Assembly (NCBI GenBank): GCA_002778195.1 | Contig: PCDI01000002.1 | Span: 2,228,859-2,292,858 of the forward strand | DNA from: Raffaelea ambrosiae | Lineage: Eukaryota > Ascomycota > Sordariomycetes > Ophiostomatales > Ophiostomataceae | DNA length: 64,000 bases | Direction of reading: 5' to 3' | Part shown: positions 46,667-59,084 of the stretch, one piece after another | Layout of the letters: each line of letters begins with the position of its first letter | How positions within the stretch are numbered: position 1 is the first letter of the stretch | Made by a program: the position numbers and the translations under genes | Notes under the pieces: model-generated | Told to the model about the DNA's origin: nothing | The model's database searches: none | Seen by the model: the letters and a program-made list of their open reading frames with translations, nothing else

Positions 46667-47359
46667 CGTGACGACGGCTGCTGAATCGGAAGCTTTGAGC
46701 TTGTTAGTGGTCCAAGGTGTAGTTCAAAAGGCAGTGGCCGGTGCCTGTGATGACGAGAGCGCTGTTGCGATGCAAGAGATCGCGATGGGGTGGCTGAGAG
46801 GTGAGAGGTGAGAGTTGAGTCAACGAAAAAATCATCAGAGAAAGCGTGATTTATTTAATTGGTCTAGGTCCTCCTAATCTGCTGATCCAGGGACCGTAAT
46901 CGGACTTGTAGAGTAACCTTCAGAAGAATACTGGAAAAATTGGCAGGGAAGCGGAAGTTGAAATGGAAACACAAGGTGTTCATTTTTTCGCGAATTCTGC
47001 AGATATCTCCAAGAACCCAACCTTCGTGATTGCTTTTATTGAAAATTTTACACCTACAGATAAGCCAAGAAATATCTCTAATAAGCTTCTCTTGGCAGAA
47101 ATACATCATTTGCCTTTTACATGGACAACAGTTCTTCGAAGTTGTTGTTGGAGTGCCATGTTCAGGTCTTCCCCCATGGCTGCGCGGGCCAATTCCTGTA
47201 CACACTTTCTCCTACAACTCGACGCATCTCCACACCATACAGCTTTTCGCAGTAACAACAAGATACACTCGTTTCCTCTTGCAAGGTCCACACCGCTCCG
47301 GGTAGTGCGTGGATATCGGCCTTCATCAAGGCAATCTCGGAAGAAAAGACTGTGGGCTT

Positions 47360-47392
<33 letters not shown>

Positions 47393-47425
47393 CTGCCGGT
47401 CTCGCGAAACGCTTCAAGCAGCACC
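46667..47425. other. Intergenic region
   Basis: Promoter of the GST-like gene and 3' flank of the MCT-type gene. T run at 47362-47390. Nothing else recognised. Confidence 0.45.
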
Positions 47426-48951
47426 TTATAAGCATGGCAACATACGCAGCAGTCTTTTGGGGTTGTGCCTCCACAGGACGACCCAACCGCCGAGAAGAGA
47501 CGAAAGCCCCGTGAAAATAATCAGTGGCCCATAGATCGTCCCGTACCCGAATCTCTGGCTCGCCGCCGATATCGTGCCCGCATTCAACAGCGCGACACTG
47601 GCAAAGCCGCCGCTAGCATACCCAACCCCGCGCACTCCGTTCAGCAGGCCGTACAGCACGCCCGAGTCGACGGCCTCGTTGCGCTCCGCTGACTCGCGTT
47701 CCATCTGCTTGAGCATGCCGCTCCAGGTGGAGCTGTAGCCGCTGGAGAAGAAGCCAAAGGTCATGGAGAAGACGACGAGCATGCCCAAGCCGCCGGGCAT
47801 GGTGAGGCCCCAGAACAAGAACGTGGCCACGGCACAGCAAAGCGGCGGAATGGAGGACACGGCCTGGGCAGACGGCTTGACATGGCGGTTGTCGCTGAGC
47901 CAACCAAAGAACGACGAGGCAATGATACCGGGAGCATTGAAGACGGCGAGCAAGAGGGTGCCCGAGGTCTGGGAGAGCATGGCAATGTCCCTGGCGTACG
48001 TGCTCAGGTACGTCTGCGGAATGCCGTAACCCGAACTCTGGAAGATGATGGCGGTGCTGTAAAAGTAGATGGACTTGTGCTTCAGGAAATGCCACGGAAT
48101 GGTGCGGCCGCGAGCATCCTGTTGCAGAGCCACCTTGGACGGATGTGTCGGGATCAGAAAGATGGACAGGACACTTGTGCCGCCTACAATTGCTGTCCAG
48201 ACTTTCAGCGTCGTCCGGAAGCCGTAGGCGTCGATCATGGCCCGCAGCATGAACGGACAGCTGGTGCCCACAATGTTCTTGCAGGAGTAGACAATGCCGT
48301 AGGCCAGCGCACGGTTGCTCGTCGTGTACCACTCGCCCAGCGAGAGGGTGGTCGTGCTGTAGACGATCGTGCAGCCGAGGGCCGAGGTGACGCCTTGCAG
48401 GACGACCAGGTGCCAGATGTCGGTGCTGTAGGCCGACAGAAAGAAGCTGCCACAGGCAATGGCGGTGCCGAGCAAGGCGGCTAGCTGGCGCCGATGAGCC
48501 CATCGCCGGGTGAAGAGGGCAAAGAGGAAGGGCATGGCCAAGTACATGACGCCATTGGCGGTGGTGCCAATGACACCTGTGATGCTGCGGTCGCCCGAGA
48601 GTGTCCAATTGTTGAAGTAGTAGTCCTGGAAAACGCCATAGCTCATGGCGAAGCCTTCACGTTGTTAGCGGTACACTGACTCGGCCCATTGACACTTCAC
48701 GCCAGTATGGGGTTCACCCAGGCCCTGTGTCCTCGCAGATGATGGTAGAACACACCCCATATCGGCAGCTGGATAATTCCTGAGCCGATGATAACACACA
48801 ATCGTTTTGCCTTTGATTCCACATGTCGCCAATCCTCGTGCTGTTCTGGGTCTTCGGTGCTCTGCATGCTTTCCTCAACGGCAGATGAATTTCGCTCGGC
48901 TGCGGCTGCGGGCCGCGGCTCCTGCAGGGAGATGTGTTCCGTCTCATTCAT
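47426..48951 (-). CDS. MFS transporter, monocarboxylate (MCT/MCH)-like
   Basis: Two exons, 48951-48756 and 48654-47426, give 474 residues. The 50-residue head is acidic; helix 1 reads VIIGSGIIQLPIWG and continues across the intron as FAMSYGVFQDYYFNNWTLSG, the (S/A)xGVFQxYY landmark of fungal MCT-type proteins. Later YSTTTLSLGEWYTTSNRALA and IPTHPSKVALQ and a large second half GYGIPQTYLSTYARDIAML are typical. Relatives move monocarboxylates, riboflavin or unknown solutes. The donor is G|GTGTGT and the acceptor GTGAAG, both acceptable but not strong. Substrate unknown. Confidence 0.85.
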
Positions 48952-49380
48952 GACGATGGAAGAGTAGGGAGGATGCTGAAGAAATGAGGGGGGGGAAATT
49001 AAGATAAAAATACGTCACGGATGGGGAATGTACGAAATGCAGGCAAGCCGACTGGCCGGCGTTTATCTTGGCTTTATGTCCGCCTTCGCAGCTTCCGAAT
49101 CCGGAGAACCCCGCCCCTAAAACTCGGCAGGAAGGCCGAGTTGATCGGCGTGATGAGTCACCAACCCGCTGCACGCTGTACCGACGAACGTGCTGTAAAT
49201 ATTGCGCCTATGGTCCCTACATTCGTTTTCATTCGCGTGCGTTTTTAGCGGTCGGTGCGCTGAAGCACCAGTAAAATTCCATTTGCGGCAGAACAACAGA
49301 TCCAAGTCTAGAAACCTTTCTTGCTCGTACACGGGTCCAACTCTTCTCCGCTGACAAATTTGCCTAGTTAATGGCACTGC
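48952..49380. other. Intergenic region
   Basis: Upstream of the MCT-type gene. Plus-strand short frames lack domains. Nothing else seen. Confidence 0.4.
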
Positions 49381-50338
49381 CTAAACATTTGTGATCCATG
49401 GATCGGTCTCAATTTGGGCCGCTGATACCCGGTCTTCTGGTCGCCATTGAAGCATCTTCCGCATCAGCGAGAGGAAACGGACCTTGTCTTCACCCTCCAA
49501 AACCTTTTCTTCCTCCTCCAGCGATGGTCCCTGAGTCGTCTTGTATTCCTCTTTCAGCTCTCCTGTATTTGTAAGCCCGCATGCACTCGTAGTGCAGAGT
49601 GTGTGGGGTGTGCGCTGTATCTTACCGTTGCTATCAAAGAATTTATCCGGAACCTCGGCCTGAGCCAGCAATGAATAGGTGTACTCCACGCGATGCCTCG
49701 CGACTTGGCAACCGCTCTTTAAAAAGAGGCTCGCCCTCAAGCAAGTCCCAGAGCTCAAATCATTGTCAGTGAACCTGTACAGTTCAACAAACCCTCTAGT
49801 TTTCAGTTGGGTCACACAAACCATCAATCCCATACTCCAATTATCAATCTTATCTGTCCAAGGAATGCGAAGTATGATCTCTGGTGCGCGGAAGAGATCG
49901 GACATCACATCGCTGGAGAAGGGTCCCTCTCCTTGGCGCGCCTCGCTAAAATTGCAGATGATTGGCACTGGTTGGTCTGGAAAACCAGCTATCTTGCTTT
50001 GATAAACAAAGGTTCTCCCGGGAAGCTTTTTCCTGGGCGTTGGAGCTTTCCACTCTTCGTCGACCAACTCCTCCCAGACTTGGCCTTTTGACACGACCCA
50101 AAAAAAGGGCTTGGGCAAGGATGTTGGTATTTTGCCCCTGATACCGATACGGAGATCATCCAAAGACAAGCAGAGTGGCTTGTACGTTATGCATGTGTGT
50201 GGGCCGGCGGGACCTATGAGCTCAAAGTAGTCGTAGATTTTTCTGACGAGAGATGGACCGAACTGGTTTCCATCGGGTGTGTTGCTCCCGATTATTGCCA
50301 GTTCAATGAGACGACGTGATACGTCTCGCTCTTAGCTT
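49381..50338 (-). pseudogene. SRPK-like fungal protein kinase relic, catalytically dead
   Basis: From 50338 the minus frame reads RRLIELAIIGSNTPDGNQFG and VRKIYDYFELIGPAGPHTCI (linker into the hinge), then SLDDLRIGIRG, followed without the H-R/T-D-L-K catalytic loop by QVWEELVDEEWKAPTPRK. The DFG position is CNFSEARQGE (Asp to Asn). VMSDLFRAPEIIL and DNWSMGLM follow. After an intron-like gap (49821-49754) LWDLLEGEPLFKERLPSREA continues in another frame, then a frameshift near 49700, a second intron-like gap (49625-49563) and RKMLQWRPEDRVSAA at the C-terminus. The ATP-binding N-lobe is absent. Such kinases phosphorylate SR-type proteins; this copy cannot. Confidence 0.85.
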
Positions 50339-52278
50339 GGCGATTGCCAGTCTAGTAAATTTTGAGTGTCACGTTGCGGTGGGCACTAGGAACACAGAGG
50401 CAATGGAAACGCAGAATGCAAGTTGAAAAAAAGTAGTGAGTGGAAAGAGAATCTGAAGAAAAGGAAATGCAAAAGAGAACATGAAATACTTGGGAAGAAG
50501 AAAAGAGTTGGAACTGTATTGAGCTTTTGATGCGGGCGGATGGCCGGGCAAAAACATGTACTCCAAGGCTTGCTTTCGTATGAGCCCTTCCTGCATTTCG
50601 GGGGAATGAAGATGGTCCGAGACACCCTCCGTATTACGTCCATCTTGAGGTACCTGTAGACAAACAGGTCCATTCTACGGAGCCTCACCCCTGAAACATC
50701 AAGGCCGGGGCCCAATCAATCTAGCCGATAATAGGCTTATTCGCCACGCCTAACCAGAGGGCAAATATCGCTACTACTACCTCGACTTGAAGCCTACTTA
50801 AGAAATCGCGCCGTCCTCGTGCTCTCGTGATGGACCAGTTTCCGGTGTAATATTACGGAGACGGCTAGGGGAAGAAGAACCCGGACCACTTTTCTTCATA
50901 AAGAATAAGAAAGAAGGAGAGCACGAAAACAATCAAGAAAACTAACAAGCGGGGAGCTCTCTGGCCTCAGGGGCCACGGCGACGAATTCGCTTTCATGGC
51001 GCCGGAGCCGGTCGGTTCCCGGGATCGAGCGGAACGAGTGGGGCGGGGGGCGGGCGCAGGCAGGCGGACGCAGACAGCAACACTCCACCGGTGTCAGTGG
51101 TGGTGGTGGTGGTAGTGGTAGTCGGCTGCGTATTGCCTATTTTTTTTTTCAAGAATTTTCCCCCGAATTGAAGAATGAACGAAGGCAATCTGAAGGATTG
51201 ATGCACATGGACTTACAGCCTGAGGCGCTCCGGCGTTGTGTCTGCCCCAGTTAGCGCTGGCAGAGCCTTGGGAGATCCATATGGCTGTCGTGCACGTGTC
51301 TTCCAAGCCAAGGCTATCAATAGTCACGTGCACATATGTGGGCGGGTCGACCACCTAAAGGCTGTATGTATTCAGCGTCCTGGTCAATTCTAATTGCTTT
51401 TTTTCTTCACCATCACGAGATAACTATGCCATCGCCTTCAAGTTCCTTCGCAATCCGGCTACCGCGTTGGACTGATGATCCCACCCAATTTTTTTCCGAC
51501 TTTCTGACTGTTGATCCAACTCACCTATTTTTCTGTGGGTTGTTCCAGCCCACATTTTACCTTTGGTTCTTTCGGTCGAGAGTCACTGAACAAAATGAGC
51601 GCACAGTCGGCAAGTGGAGTCTTGCGCGAGGAGATTCCACCGGAGAATCCGCCGAAACGGGAACTCGAGACGGATGTGACGCTTGTCACGTCTATCTAAT
51701 GGATTCTGGAAGATATCCGGAAGTTCACTGGATGTGAAGCTGAGATTCTCAAAGGGTGAAATCTTTTTTTTTCTTTTTTTCCCCGTCCAGTGACTTACCC
51801 TCAGACTAGTGCGGTCCTTGTGTCAGAGCGGCTCTCAGTGCCGAAGCGGCGTTCATCGTCGAAGAGGCATCACCTTCCTGGGCTCTCCGAAGCCTCGGTG
51901 CCAAACCACGTGTCCACACCTTCCCGTGATGTCTGGCGTCAGTACATCTTGTGGCAGCCCCAGAGGGAAGCTAAGACGGACACTCGGGGTTTCTTGCGTA
52001 TTTGGTGGAAGCATCGAGGCGAAGGCGCTTGCGGGAGAAACCGCGTGGTGGATGAGTTCTTACCATAGGCAGGCATTCTTTGAGCGTTGGCTTGGAGCAA
52101 CCCAGAGTTGTGCACGGCTGGACTCTGGAGACGTCGAACCAAAAAAAAAGAGGAAGAGTCTTATCATCGAGGTTCTTTCACAGCGAATTCTATGAGAAGT
52201 TTCATAAATTCTACCCAGAACGCCTGAGCAATTTTATGGATTTAGACCAAATAAAAAGAAGAAGAAAAAAACATTGTC
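50339..52278. other. Intergenic region with possible decayed sequence
   Basis: About 1.9 kb between the kinase relic and the NCS1 permease. A GGT/GTA repeat sits at 51093-51125. A 34-codon frame from ATG 51595 and a longer open stretch at 51790-52195 show no known domain. Mixed composition; I see no intact gene. Confidence 0.4.
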
Positions 52279-54366
52279 CTAAACAGCATCCACCTCTTTC
52301 ATCGACTCTCTGGCCTCCTTGGCCTCACCAAACACCGGATCGCCCACGTCCGACACCCCGGACAAGACACCGCGGATGCTATCCACGGACTCGCCCGGGA
52401 AAAAGCCCTCCAAGGCCGCCATGGACTCAAACTGCAGGGATTCTTTGCCTCCGGGCCCGGCATAGGCAGACGACGGGTAGATGGGCGGTGGCCAGATCCG
52501 GCACAGCACGTAGTACACGCCGCTGCCCATGAAGAAGGACAGCAGGAAGCCGAGCTTGTACATGTCCTTGCTGGCCATGTTGACAGAGTCGGGGTCCAGG
52601 GAGCCGGCAATGCCGTGCACGGTGAAGGCGACGCCCGCCACCCAGGCCACCACGGCGCGCGGGTTCCAGCCGTGGACGTACGTGTAGGGCGCGTCGGGCG
52701 TGCGCGCGTACAGACTGGGCACGTGGAAGTTGCCGCGACGGATGATCCAGTAGTCGACCACCATGACCTGTTTACGTTGTTAGTGGCAATGTGACTTTTT
52801 TCTTTTTCTCTTTTCTTTTTTTTTTCCCCTTGGTTTCACGCCATGATCAACGTACACCGCAGATGGGCATCAGAAAGACCGTGTAGGAGCCCAGAAAGGT
52901 CAAAAAGGTCGACGCGCTGGCAATGATCTTCCAGGGCACGCAGAGCGGAGCCATGATGGCGCAGAAGACCTGCCCGCGCACAATGTTGACGTAGCGCGGG
53001 AAGAGCCCGCTGATGTCGGCGCCCACGGGCAGGGAGTTGGAGCCGACGTTGGTGGCCACGACAGCAATCACCATGCCCTGGCAAGAATGTCAGAGGAGGG
53101 GGGTGGTGACATGAGGAGAGAGAGAGAGAGAAAAAAAAAAAAAAAGACGCACCAGCGACGCAAAGAAGACGCCGGCCCGCGCGGCCGGCCCCCAAAAGGT
53201 GGTCAGGATGGCGTCGTACAGGTCCCAGATGTTCCAGTAGGCCTGGCCGATGACGCCCTGGGCGGCGCTGGTGGTGGCGCAGCTGATGAACATGACCAGC
53301 ACCTTGCTGGCCAGGATGCCCGTGGCCTGGGACCACGTAGCCTGCGCGGGGCGCCGGGCGTACCGGGCAATGTCCGGCTGGTTGATCAGGATGGGGCACA
53401 GCGCGGCCATGACCGAGTTGATGGCCTGGATCATGGGCCACACCAAGGCGGCGCCGTGCAGCGCGTTGTTGCTGCCTGCGGCGGTGCCGTAGTCAAAGTG
53501 CCCCAGGGTGCCGCCGTTGGCGTGGACGGCCCAGGCAAAGACGCCGAAAAAGGCGGCCGTGGAGACGACGGCCTTGACGACAAAGAGGTGCCGGATCACG
53601 ACCGGGTGCACAAACATAAAGGGGAACTGGAGGATCCAGAACACAAAGAAGCCCAGCAGGTTCGCCGACGTGATGCCGGCGCCGGCCGGCAGCGTGTTGG
53701 GGATGCGCTCCCAGGCGGGGCCCACGAGGGCGCGCAGGGCCACGGCCGTGATGCGCCCGCCGTAGTAGGACTGCGTGGCAAAGTAGATGACGGCCACGGA
53801 GGCGCGCACGAGGATGAACAGCTTCGACCCGCCGATGCCGGCGGCCGCGCGGACGTACACCGGGAAGCCGACGTGGTAGCGGGTGGCGCCGCGCGAGTTG
53901 AGGATCACGATGGCGCTGAGGATGGCCGAGCCGATGACGGCGGCGATGATGCCATGCCACCAAGTCTGGGGGGGGGGGGGGTCAGCTTTTGTGTTGTCCA
54001 ACTGTTGGGAGAACCCGCCTCTGGCCCAGCTCTCTTTTGCCTCGTCCGACTCTCCTTTCTCAACGTACCAGTCCAATCGACACGAGCGTCGCACCCAGAT
54101 TGTACGAGCTGGGCGAGAAGGTCTGCGTCAGATAGTAGGCAAAGAAGTGCACCGTCGTCCACGTGCGATGGGCTGTCCAGACAGCAACGATCCCAGTCAG
54201 CCAGAGCATCAACCGCCTCCCGGAAGGCACCATGGGGTCACGACTTACAAGGAGGAGACGGCAGCAGGTCCTCGTTGAAATAGGCGCCCTGCTCTCTGAC
54301 CTGCACAAGCTTCTTCAGCTCTGCCTTGGAGGACAAGGCTTTCCCGAGACGCTGCTTGGCAGCCAT
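52279..54366 (-). CDS. NCS1-family nucleobase/ureide permease (Fur type)
   Basis: Five exons, 54366-54249, 54172-54069, 53965-53153, 53077-52856 and 52767-52279, give 581 residues. The head NEDLLPSPPSHRTWTTVHFF is the NCS1 entry signature. TFSPSSYNLGATLVSIGLTW marks helix 1, GGSKLFILVRASVAVIYFAT helices 3-4, and INQPDIARYARRP plus VGADISGLFPRYVNIVRGQ the conserved loops and helix 8-9 region. NCS1 proteins import uracil, allantoin, hydantoins, uric acid or thiamine-type cyclic amides by cation symport at the plasma membrane. It diverges from the DHA2 gene across about 900 bp. With the PuuE-type enzyme and amidase nearby, it is the likely uptake step of the cluster. Confidence 0.93.
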
Positions 54367-55269
54367 GGTGCTGTGCGACTGGGCAGACGGATTTCTTCTC
54401 ACTTGGCACTGCTTGCTCTGTCTTTTTTTTTCTTCTTTTTTTTCTTTTTTTTTTCGGGCAAGTTCTACAATCGAGGTTGTGTTGGTCGCCCAGTTATACC
54501 CGCCAGCCTCGAGAGTCGCTGGGTCCCGAGACGGCAGTAGGTCCGATAGACCACCCCTGCACGCCAGCGCGGACACGCACCGTGGACATGCGACATCTGG
54601 GCTATCTTGGCCAGAGCGTGCTCCATCGGACCATGTCCATTTGTCTTGCCCTCTGCTGGGCAACTGGTGGATCGTCGTTTTGGCTGTGGATACGGGCGAG
54701 CATCGTCGCCCCAAAAGCCGGTCCACTGTTTTGGCCTTCTTATCTCAGCAGCAGAGATCGGACTTCCGACAATCGACTTGGGCTGACTGACAACACTTTG
54801 TCGGCAACCCATGCCGGCCAGTGGGTCTCGTGCTCTCTCCCTCCAGCTTGGTTACGTGCTCTTTTTTTTTTTTTTTTTTTCTAAGCATGCTGGCCCGGCC
54901 TGGATCGAGCTGTGCCGAATTGGGAGTGGGTTTTGGTATAGTACGAAATCTAAAGGTCGGCATCGCTTTCGCATGGAACCGGCAAGATTCCACATACGGG
55001 CGAGACAAAGGACGACGCTGGGATGCAGGAGCTGAGAAGCAGCGCGGATTCCGAGTTTGTCTCTGTCCCACGGCATCGTCTACGCGTGTTTGCTCTCCTC
55101 TGTGAGCGTGATCGAGTGCCGACGTTCTTGTCTCTGACCCCGGACGATCTCGTGAGCTTCCTTTCTTCCTTCTTCTTCCCTTCTTTTCTTTTTTTCTTTT
55201 TTCTTTCTATCCGTTTTGCTCTCCCCCTCCCCCTTCTCTTTTGCTTTGGTTTGCGTCGGCATCCGCGGC
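54367..55269. promoter_or_regulatory. Divergent promoter of NCS1 permease (-) and DHA2 transporter (+)
   Basis: 903 bp. HGATAR-type GATA elements are at 54544-54549 (CGATAG, +), 54602-54607 (AGATAG, -) and 54740-54745 (AGATAA, -). An inverted repeat TCGGA-CT-TCCGA lies at 54758-54769, inside ATCGGACTTCCG (54757-54768), with another ATCGGA at 54625-54630. T/C-rich sequence near the DHA2 start (55155-55250) looks like its leader. A T run is at 54863-54880. Confidence 0.55.
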
Positions 55270-57089
55270 ATGGCGTCCCGGCAGCACGCAACCAGCGCCG
55301 AGCGCGCGCTGCACGACCAGACGAACCTCTTGCCGCGCGGGACGCTGCTCGCCGTCTTCGCCACGCTCGCCTTCACGCTGCTCATCACCTTTCTCGACCA
55401 GAACGGCATCAGCGTCGCGCTCCCCACGATTGCCGCGGACATTGGCGCCGCGGACACCATCTCCTGGGCCGGCACGTCGTCGCTGGTGGCCAACACCATG
55501 TGCCAGATGCTCTACGGCCGCCTCTCGGACATCTTTGGCCGCAAGGCCGTCTACCTGGCCGCCATTGGCCTGCTCGCCGTCGCCGACCTGTGCTGCGGCC
55601 TCGCCCGCAACGCCGCCATGTTCTACGTCTTCCGCGGCCTGGCCGGCGTCGGCGGCGGCGGCGTCGCCAACCTGTCCATGATCATCGTCTCCGACATTGT
55701 CACGCTCGAGCAGCGCGGCCAGTACCAGGGCATCCTGGGCGCCGCCGTCGGCATGGGCAACGTGCTCGGGCCCTTTCTGGCCGCCGCCTTCATCGAGCGC
55801 GCCCACGCCTGGCGCGGCTTCTTCTACCTGCTGGCGCCGCTCTCCGGCGTCACCGCCACCGTGTCGTACTTTTTGCTGCCGTCCAAGCCGCCGACCACGC
55901 CCTTCTGGGACGGCGTGCGCAAGATCGACTATCTGGGCTGGTTCACGTCGTCGGCCGCCGTCGTGTGTCTGCTGATTCCCATATCCGGAGGTAGGCCCTC
56001 CCTCCCCATCATGGGATCTTTGTCGTGTACACACACACTCTCTGTCAAGGACCCTTCCTAACACGTGGTCTTCTCTCTTTCTTTGCCTAGGCGGCTCCTA
56101 CTTTTCGTGGCAGTCGCCCCTGGTCATCAGCATGCTGGTTCTCGGCGGCGTCTTCTTTGTGGCCTTTGTCGTGGTCGAGTGGAAGTATGCCAAGCTTCCG
56201 ATGATGCCGAGTACGCCGTCTCCCCGAGTGGGCCCCACGCACGGTCATTGACACGGGTGGCTAACCGCGCAGTGTCCTCCTTCGCCAACCCGGCCGTGAC
56301 GGCCATGCTTGTGCAGAACTTTCTGTTTGGGGCGGTGTACCAGACGTATCTGTACTACCTGCCCCTGTACATCCAGAACGCGCACCAGCTCTCGGCGCTC
56401 CTGTCGGCGACCATCAGCATCGCTCTGGTCGGCATGCAGAGCGTGTCGTCCGTGACGGCTGGACAGTACATCTCGCGCACCAAGAGATACGGCGAGGTGA
56501 TTTGGTTTGGCTTCGGGATATGGACCGTGTATGTCTGGTTTCCTCTTGCGCGTCTCTGTTTCTTTTTTCTTTCTGACACGTCCGTCCAGTGGCTGCGGCC
56601 TGGCCCTGACCTACACCCGGCAGACCCGTGCCGGCCTCATTGTTCCGCCGCTGGTTCTCATGGGCATCGGCGTCGGCTGCATCTTCCAGCCCATCATTGT
56701 CGCTCTCCAGGCACACTCGATCAAGGCCCGCCGCGCCGTGATCATTTCGAATCGGAACTTTTTCCGCTCGTCGGGGGGCGCCTGCGGCCTCGCCGTGTCG
56801 GCGGCTCTCCTGCAGGCCGAGCTCCGCGCGCACCTGCCGCCGCAGTACGCCTACTTGGCCCGCAGCACGTATGCCCTCCCGGACCTCGCAAACAACCCCG
56901 ACGCGCCGGCCATTCTGGACGCGTACATGGCCGCCAGCCGCGCCGTCTTCGTCTTGCAGATCCCCCTGATCGGCCTGTGCTTTCTCGGGTGTGTATTCAT
57001 CAAGGACCGGGGGCTTTCGTTTCCGGACGAAAAGCCGCCCGAGACGACCGAGACGGGCGACGAAAACGCGCCAGGTGTGTCCCTGGCGA

Positions 57090-57121
<32 letters not shown>

Positions 57122-57196
57122 GCGCCGGATGCGTTCAGTCGGCCTGCTTTGCCGGCGGAGAAATCGGGTCCACGAGAAGCGACGCAGATCGTTTGA
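55270..57196 (+). CDS. MFS transporter, DHA2 (14-TM drug:H+ antiporter-2) type
   Basis: Four exons, 55270-55990, 56091-56210, 56273-56528 and 56590-57196, give 567 residues. Helix 1 contains the DHA2 motif FLDQNGISVALPTIAADIG; then SWAGTSSLVANTMCQMLYGR, LSDIFGRKAVYL and RGLAGVGGGGVANLSMIIVS. The second half has VGMQSVSSVTAGQYISRT, and the C-terminal loop SNRNFFRSSGGACGLAV is typical. It is likely an exporter at the plasma membrane, for drugs, toxic intermediates or amino acids. The tail has an Ala-Thr repeat from a 9-bp tandem repeat (57095-57130). The start is the ATG at 55270; the frame above it lacks ATG. Confidence 0.9.
57095..57130. repeat. 9-bp coding repeat (GCGACAGCG)n
   Basis: Four tandem units in the last exon of the DHA2 gene encode Ala-Thr-Ala; in frame. 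Confidence 0.88.
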
Positions 57197-57450
57197 TCTA
57201 TAGCGGGAGTGGAAGAGGGGAAAAAAAAGAAAAGACTATTTTAGAAGTGAGCACACAAAAATAGGGAATGTTTTCACCAGCTTCCTTCGGAGACGCATCG
57301 CTGTTGCATGTGGCTAGGGTATAGAGAAAGAGAGCACATGGCTGGGGCGTTTTCTGGTTTCTTTTTACGTTCTTGTGCCTTGTTTGCACTACAAAAAAAA
57401 AGTTTCATCTCTTGCTATTCCTCTTGCCATCCTTGTCCTGTTCTTCCCTA

Positions 57451-59084
57451 TCAAAGCTCCTTCCACTTGTAGGCATTCTCCCAGGCATACGCGGCCTGCA
57501 GGATCGTGGCCTCGTCAAAGAACTTGCCGACGATCTGCATGCTCGCCGGCAGCCGGAGGCTCGCGTCTTCCGGGGCCGGCACAAAGCCGATCGGCACGGC
57601 CAGGGCCGGGTGGCCCGTGCCGTTGAAGGGCGACGTGTTCTCGAGCTTGCCGGCGGACGCGTGGATGGTCTGCCGCGGCGTGGGGTGCGGGCCGGGCAGC
57701 TTGTTGGCCGGCGTGATGGTCGTGGGCATGACGAGGAGGTCGACGGTGGCGAGGGCCGCATCGTACGCGTCCTTGACCTGGCGCATCAGGTTGACCGACT
57801 TGGCATAGGCCAGCGGGTAGTGCGTCCACGCGTACTCGCCCGCGATCAGCCCGTCTTTGCTGACGACCGGCATCTTGGCAAAGGCCTCCGCCGTGTAGTG
57901 CGGGACGCCCTTCTTGGCCAGCAGGTCCGTCTGCATCACCTGCCGCCGCCCGGACGCCCTGCCCAGCATGCCCAGGTGCGTGGCCATCTTGGCCATGACC
58001 ACCACGATCGCCCGCCCCGTCGTGTGCAGGGGCACGCTCACCTCCGTCACCGTGGCCCCCAGCGCCTCGAAGCCGGCCACGGCCGCGCGGAATGCCCGCG
58101 CCACGCCCGGGTCCGTCTGCGCCTGCTCGATGCCCTCCTTGAGGACGCCGATCGTCAGCCCGCGGACGCCCTGCGCCTGCGTGGCCCGCAGGTGCTGCGC
58201 GTACCGGGTGGCCGCGCTGCCCGGCGGCGGCACGCCGGCAATCTGGCGGTCGTCCAGGCCGTCGACGCCGGCCAGCGCCTCCAGCAGGACGGCGCAGTCC
58301 ATGCAGGTCGTGGTCATGGGCCCGACGTAGTCGACGGTGGCGTCGAAGCTGGCGATGCCGGTGTAGGGCACGAGGCCCGTGGTGGCCTTGAAGCCGTAGA
58401 GGCCGCACAGCGACGCCGGGATGCGGATGCTGCCGCCCTGGTCGCAGCCGACGCCCATGTCGACGGCGCCGCTGCCGACCAGAGACGCGGTGCCCGAGCT
58501 GCTGCCGCCGGCCGAGTAGCCCGCAGCATAGGGGTTGTCCACGGGGCCCGTGGCGGCCGTGCAGCTGACGGCGCCGCGCGACAGGTTCTCGCACACGGCC
58601 TTGCCCGTGATGCGGCCGCCGTGCTCGAGGATGCGGGTCACCACGGTGGCGTCGGCGGCCGGGGTCCAGTCGGTGAAGCTGTCGGTGCCCACGAGGCACG
58701 GCACGCCGGCCATGGCGATGTTGTCCTTGAGACACAGCGTGCGGCCCTGGAGCAGGTCGGACGGGGGGCGCGTGTGCACGCACTGGCACTTCCAGGCCCA
58801 GGCATTGAGCGGGTTGTCCTCCCTGGCCGGGAAGTGCACCTCCTTGCGTGGAGCGGCCGCAAAGTCTGGCTTGGGCTGGTAGTCTGTAGTTGGGCGTTAG
58901 TTGACTTCGCTGCATCCCTTTTTTTTTTTTTTTTTCTTCACATACCCTCCATGGCCATCACACTTTCCAGAGTCGCCTTCATCTTGCCCAGCATCTCCGT
59001 GTACTCGCCGATCTCGGATTCCGGCACGGTGAACCCCAGGGCACCCGCCATCTGGGCGACATCGTCCTGTGTGACGGAGGCCAT
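57451..59084 (-). CDS. Amidase (amidase-signature family)
   Basis: Two exons, 59084-58946 and 58883-57451, give 523 residues. The Ser-cisSer-Lys triad is visible: Lys in GRTLCLKDNIAMAG, and the serines in YSAGGSSSGTASLVGSGAVD, followed by MGVGCDQGGSIRIPASLCGL, the oxyanion-loop block. Related enzymes hydrolyse linear amides to acid plus ammonia; substrates range from acetamide to half-amides. The C-terminus HPALAVPIGF is also family-typical. It diverges from the PuuE-type gene across 546 bp and converges with the DHA2 gene across 254 bp. Half-amidase activity on the ring-opened product of the neighbour is an inference from context. Confidence 0.93.

Noticed and set aside
51595..52195. Short frames that might be pieces of a decayed gene
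   Set aside because: Several frames look coding for 20-40 codons but none matches a family I know; cannot be told from chance.
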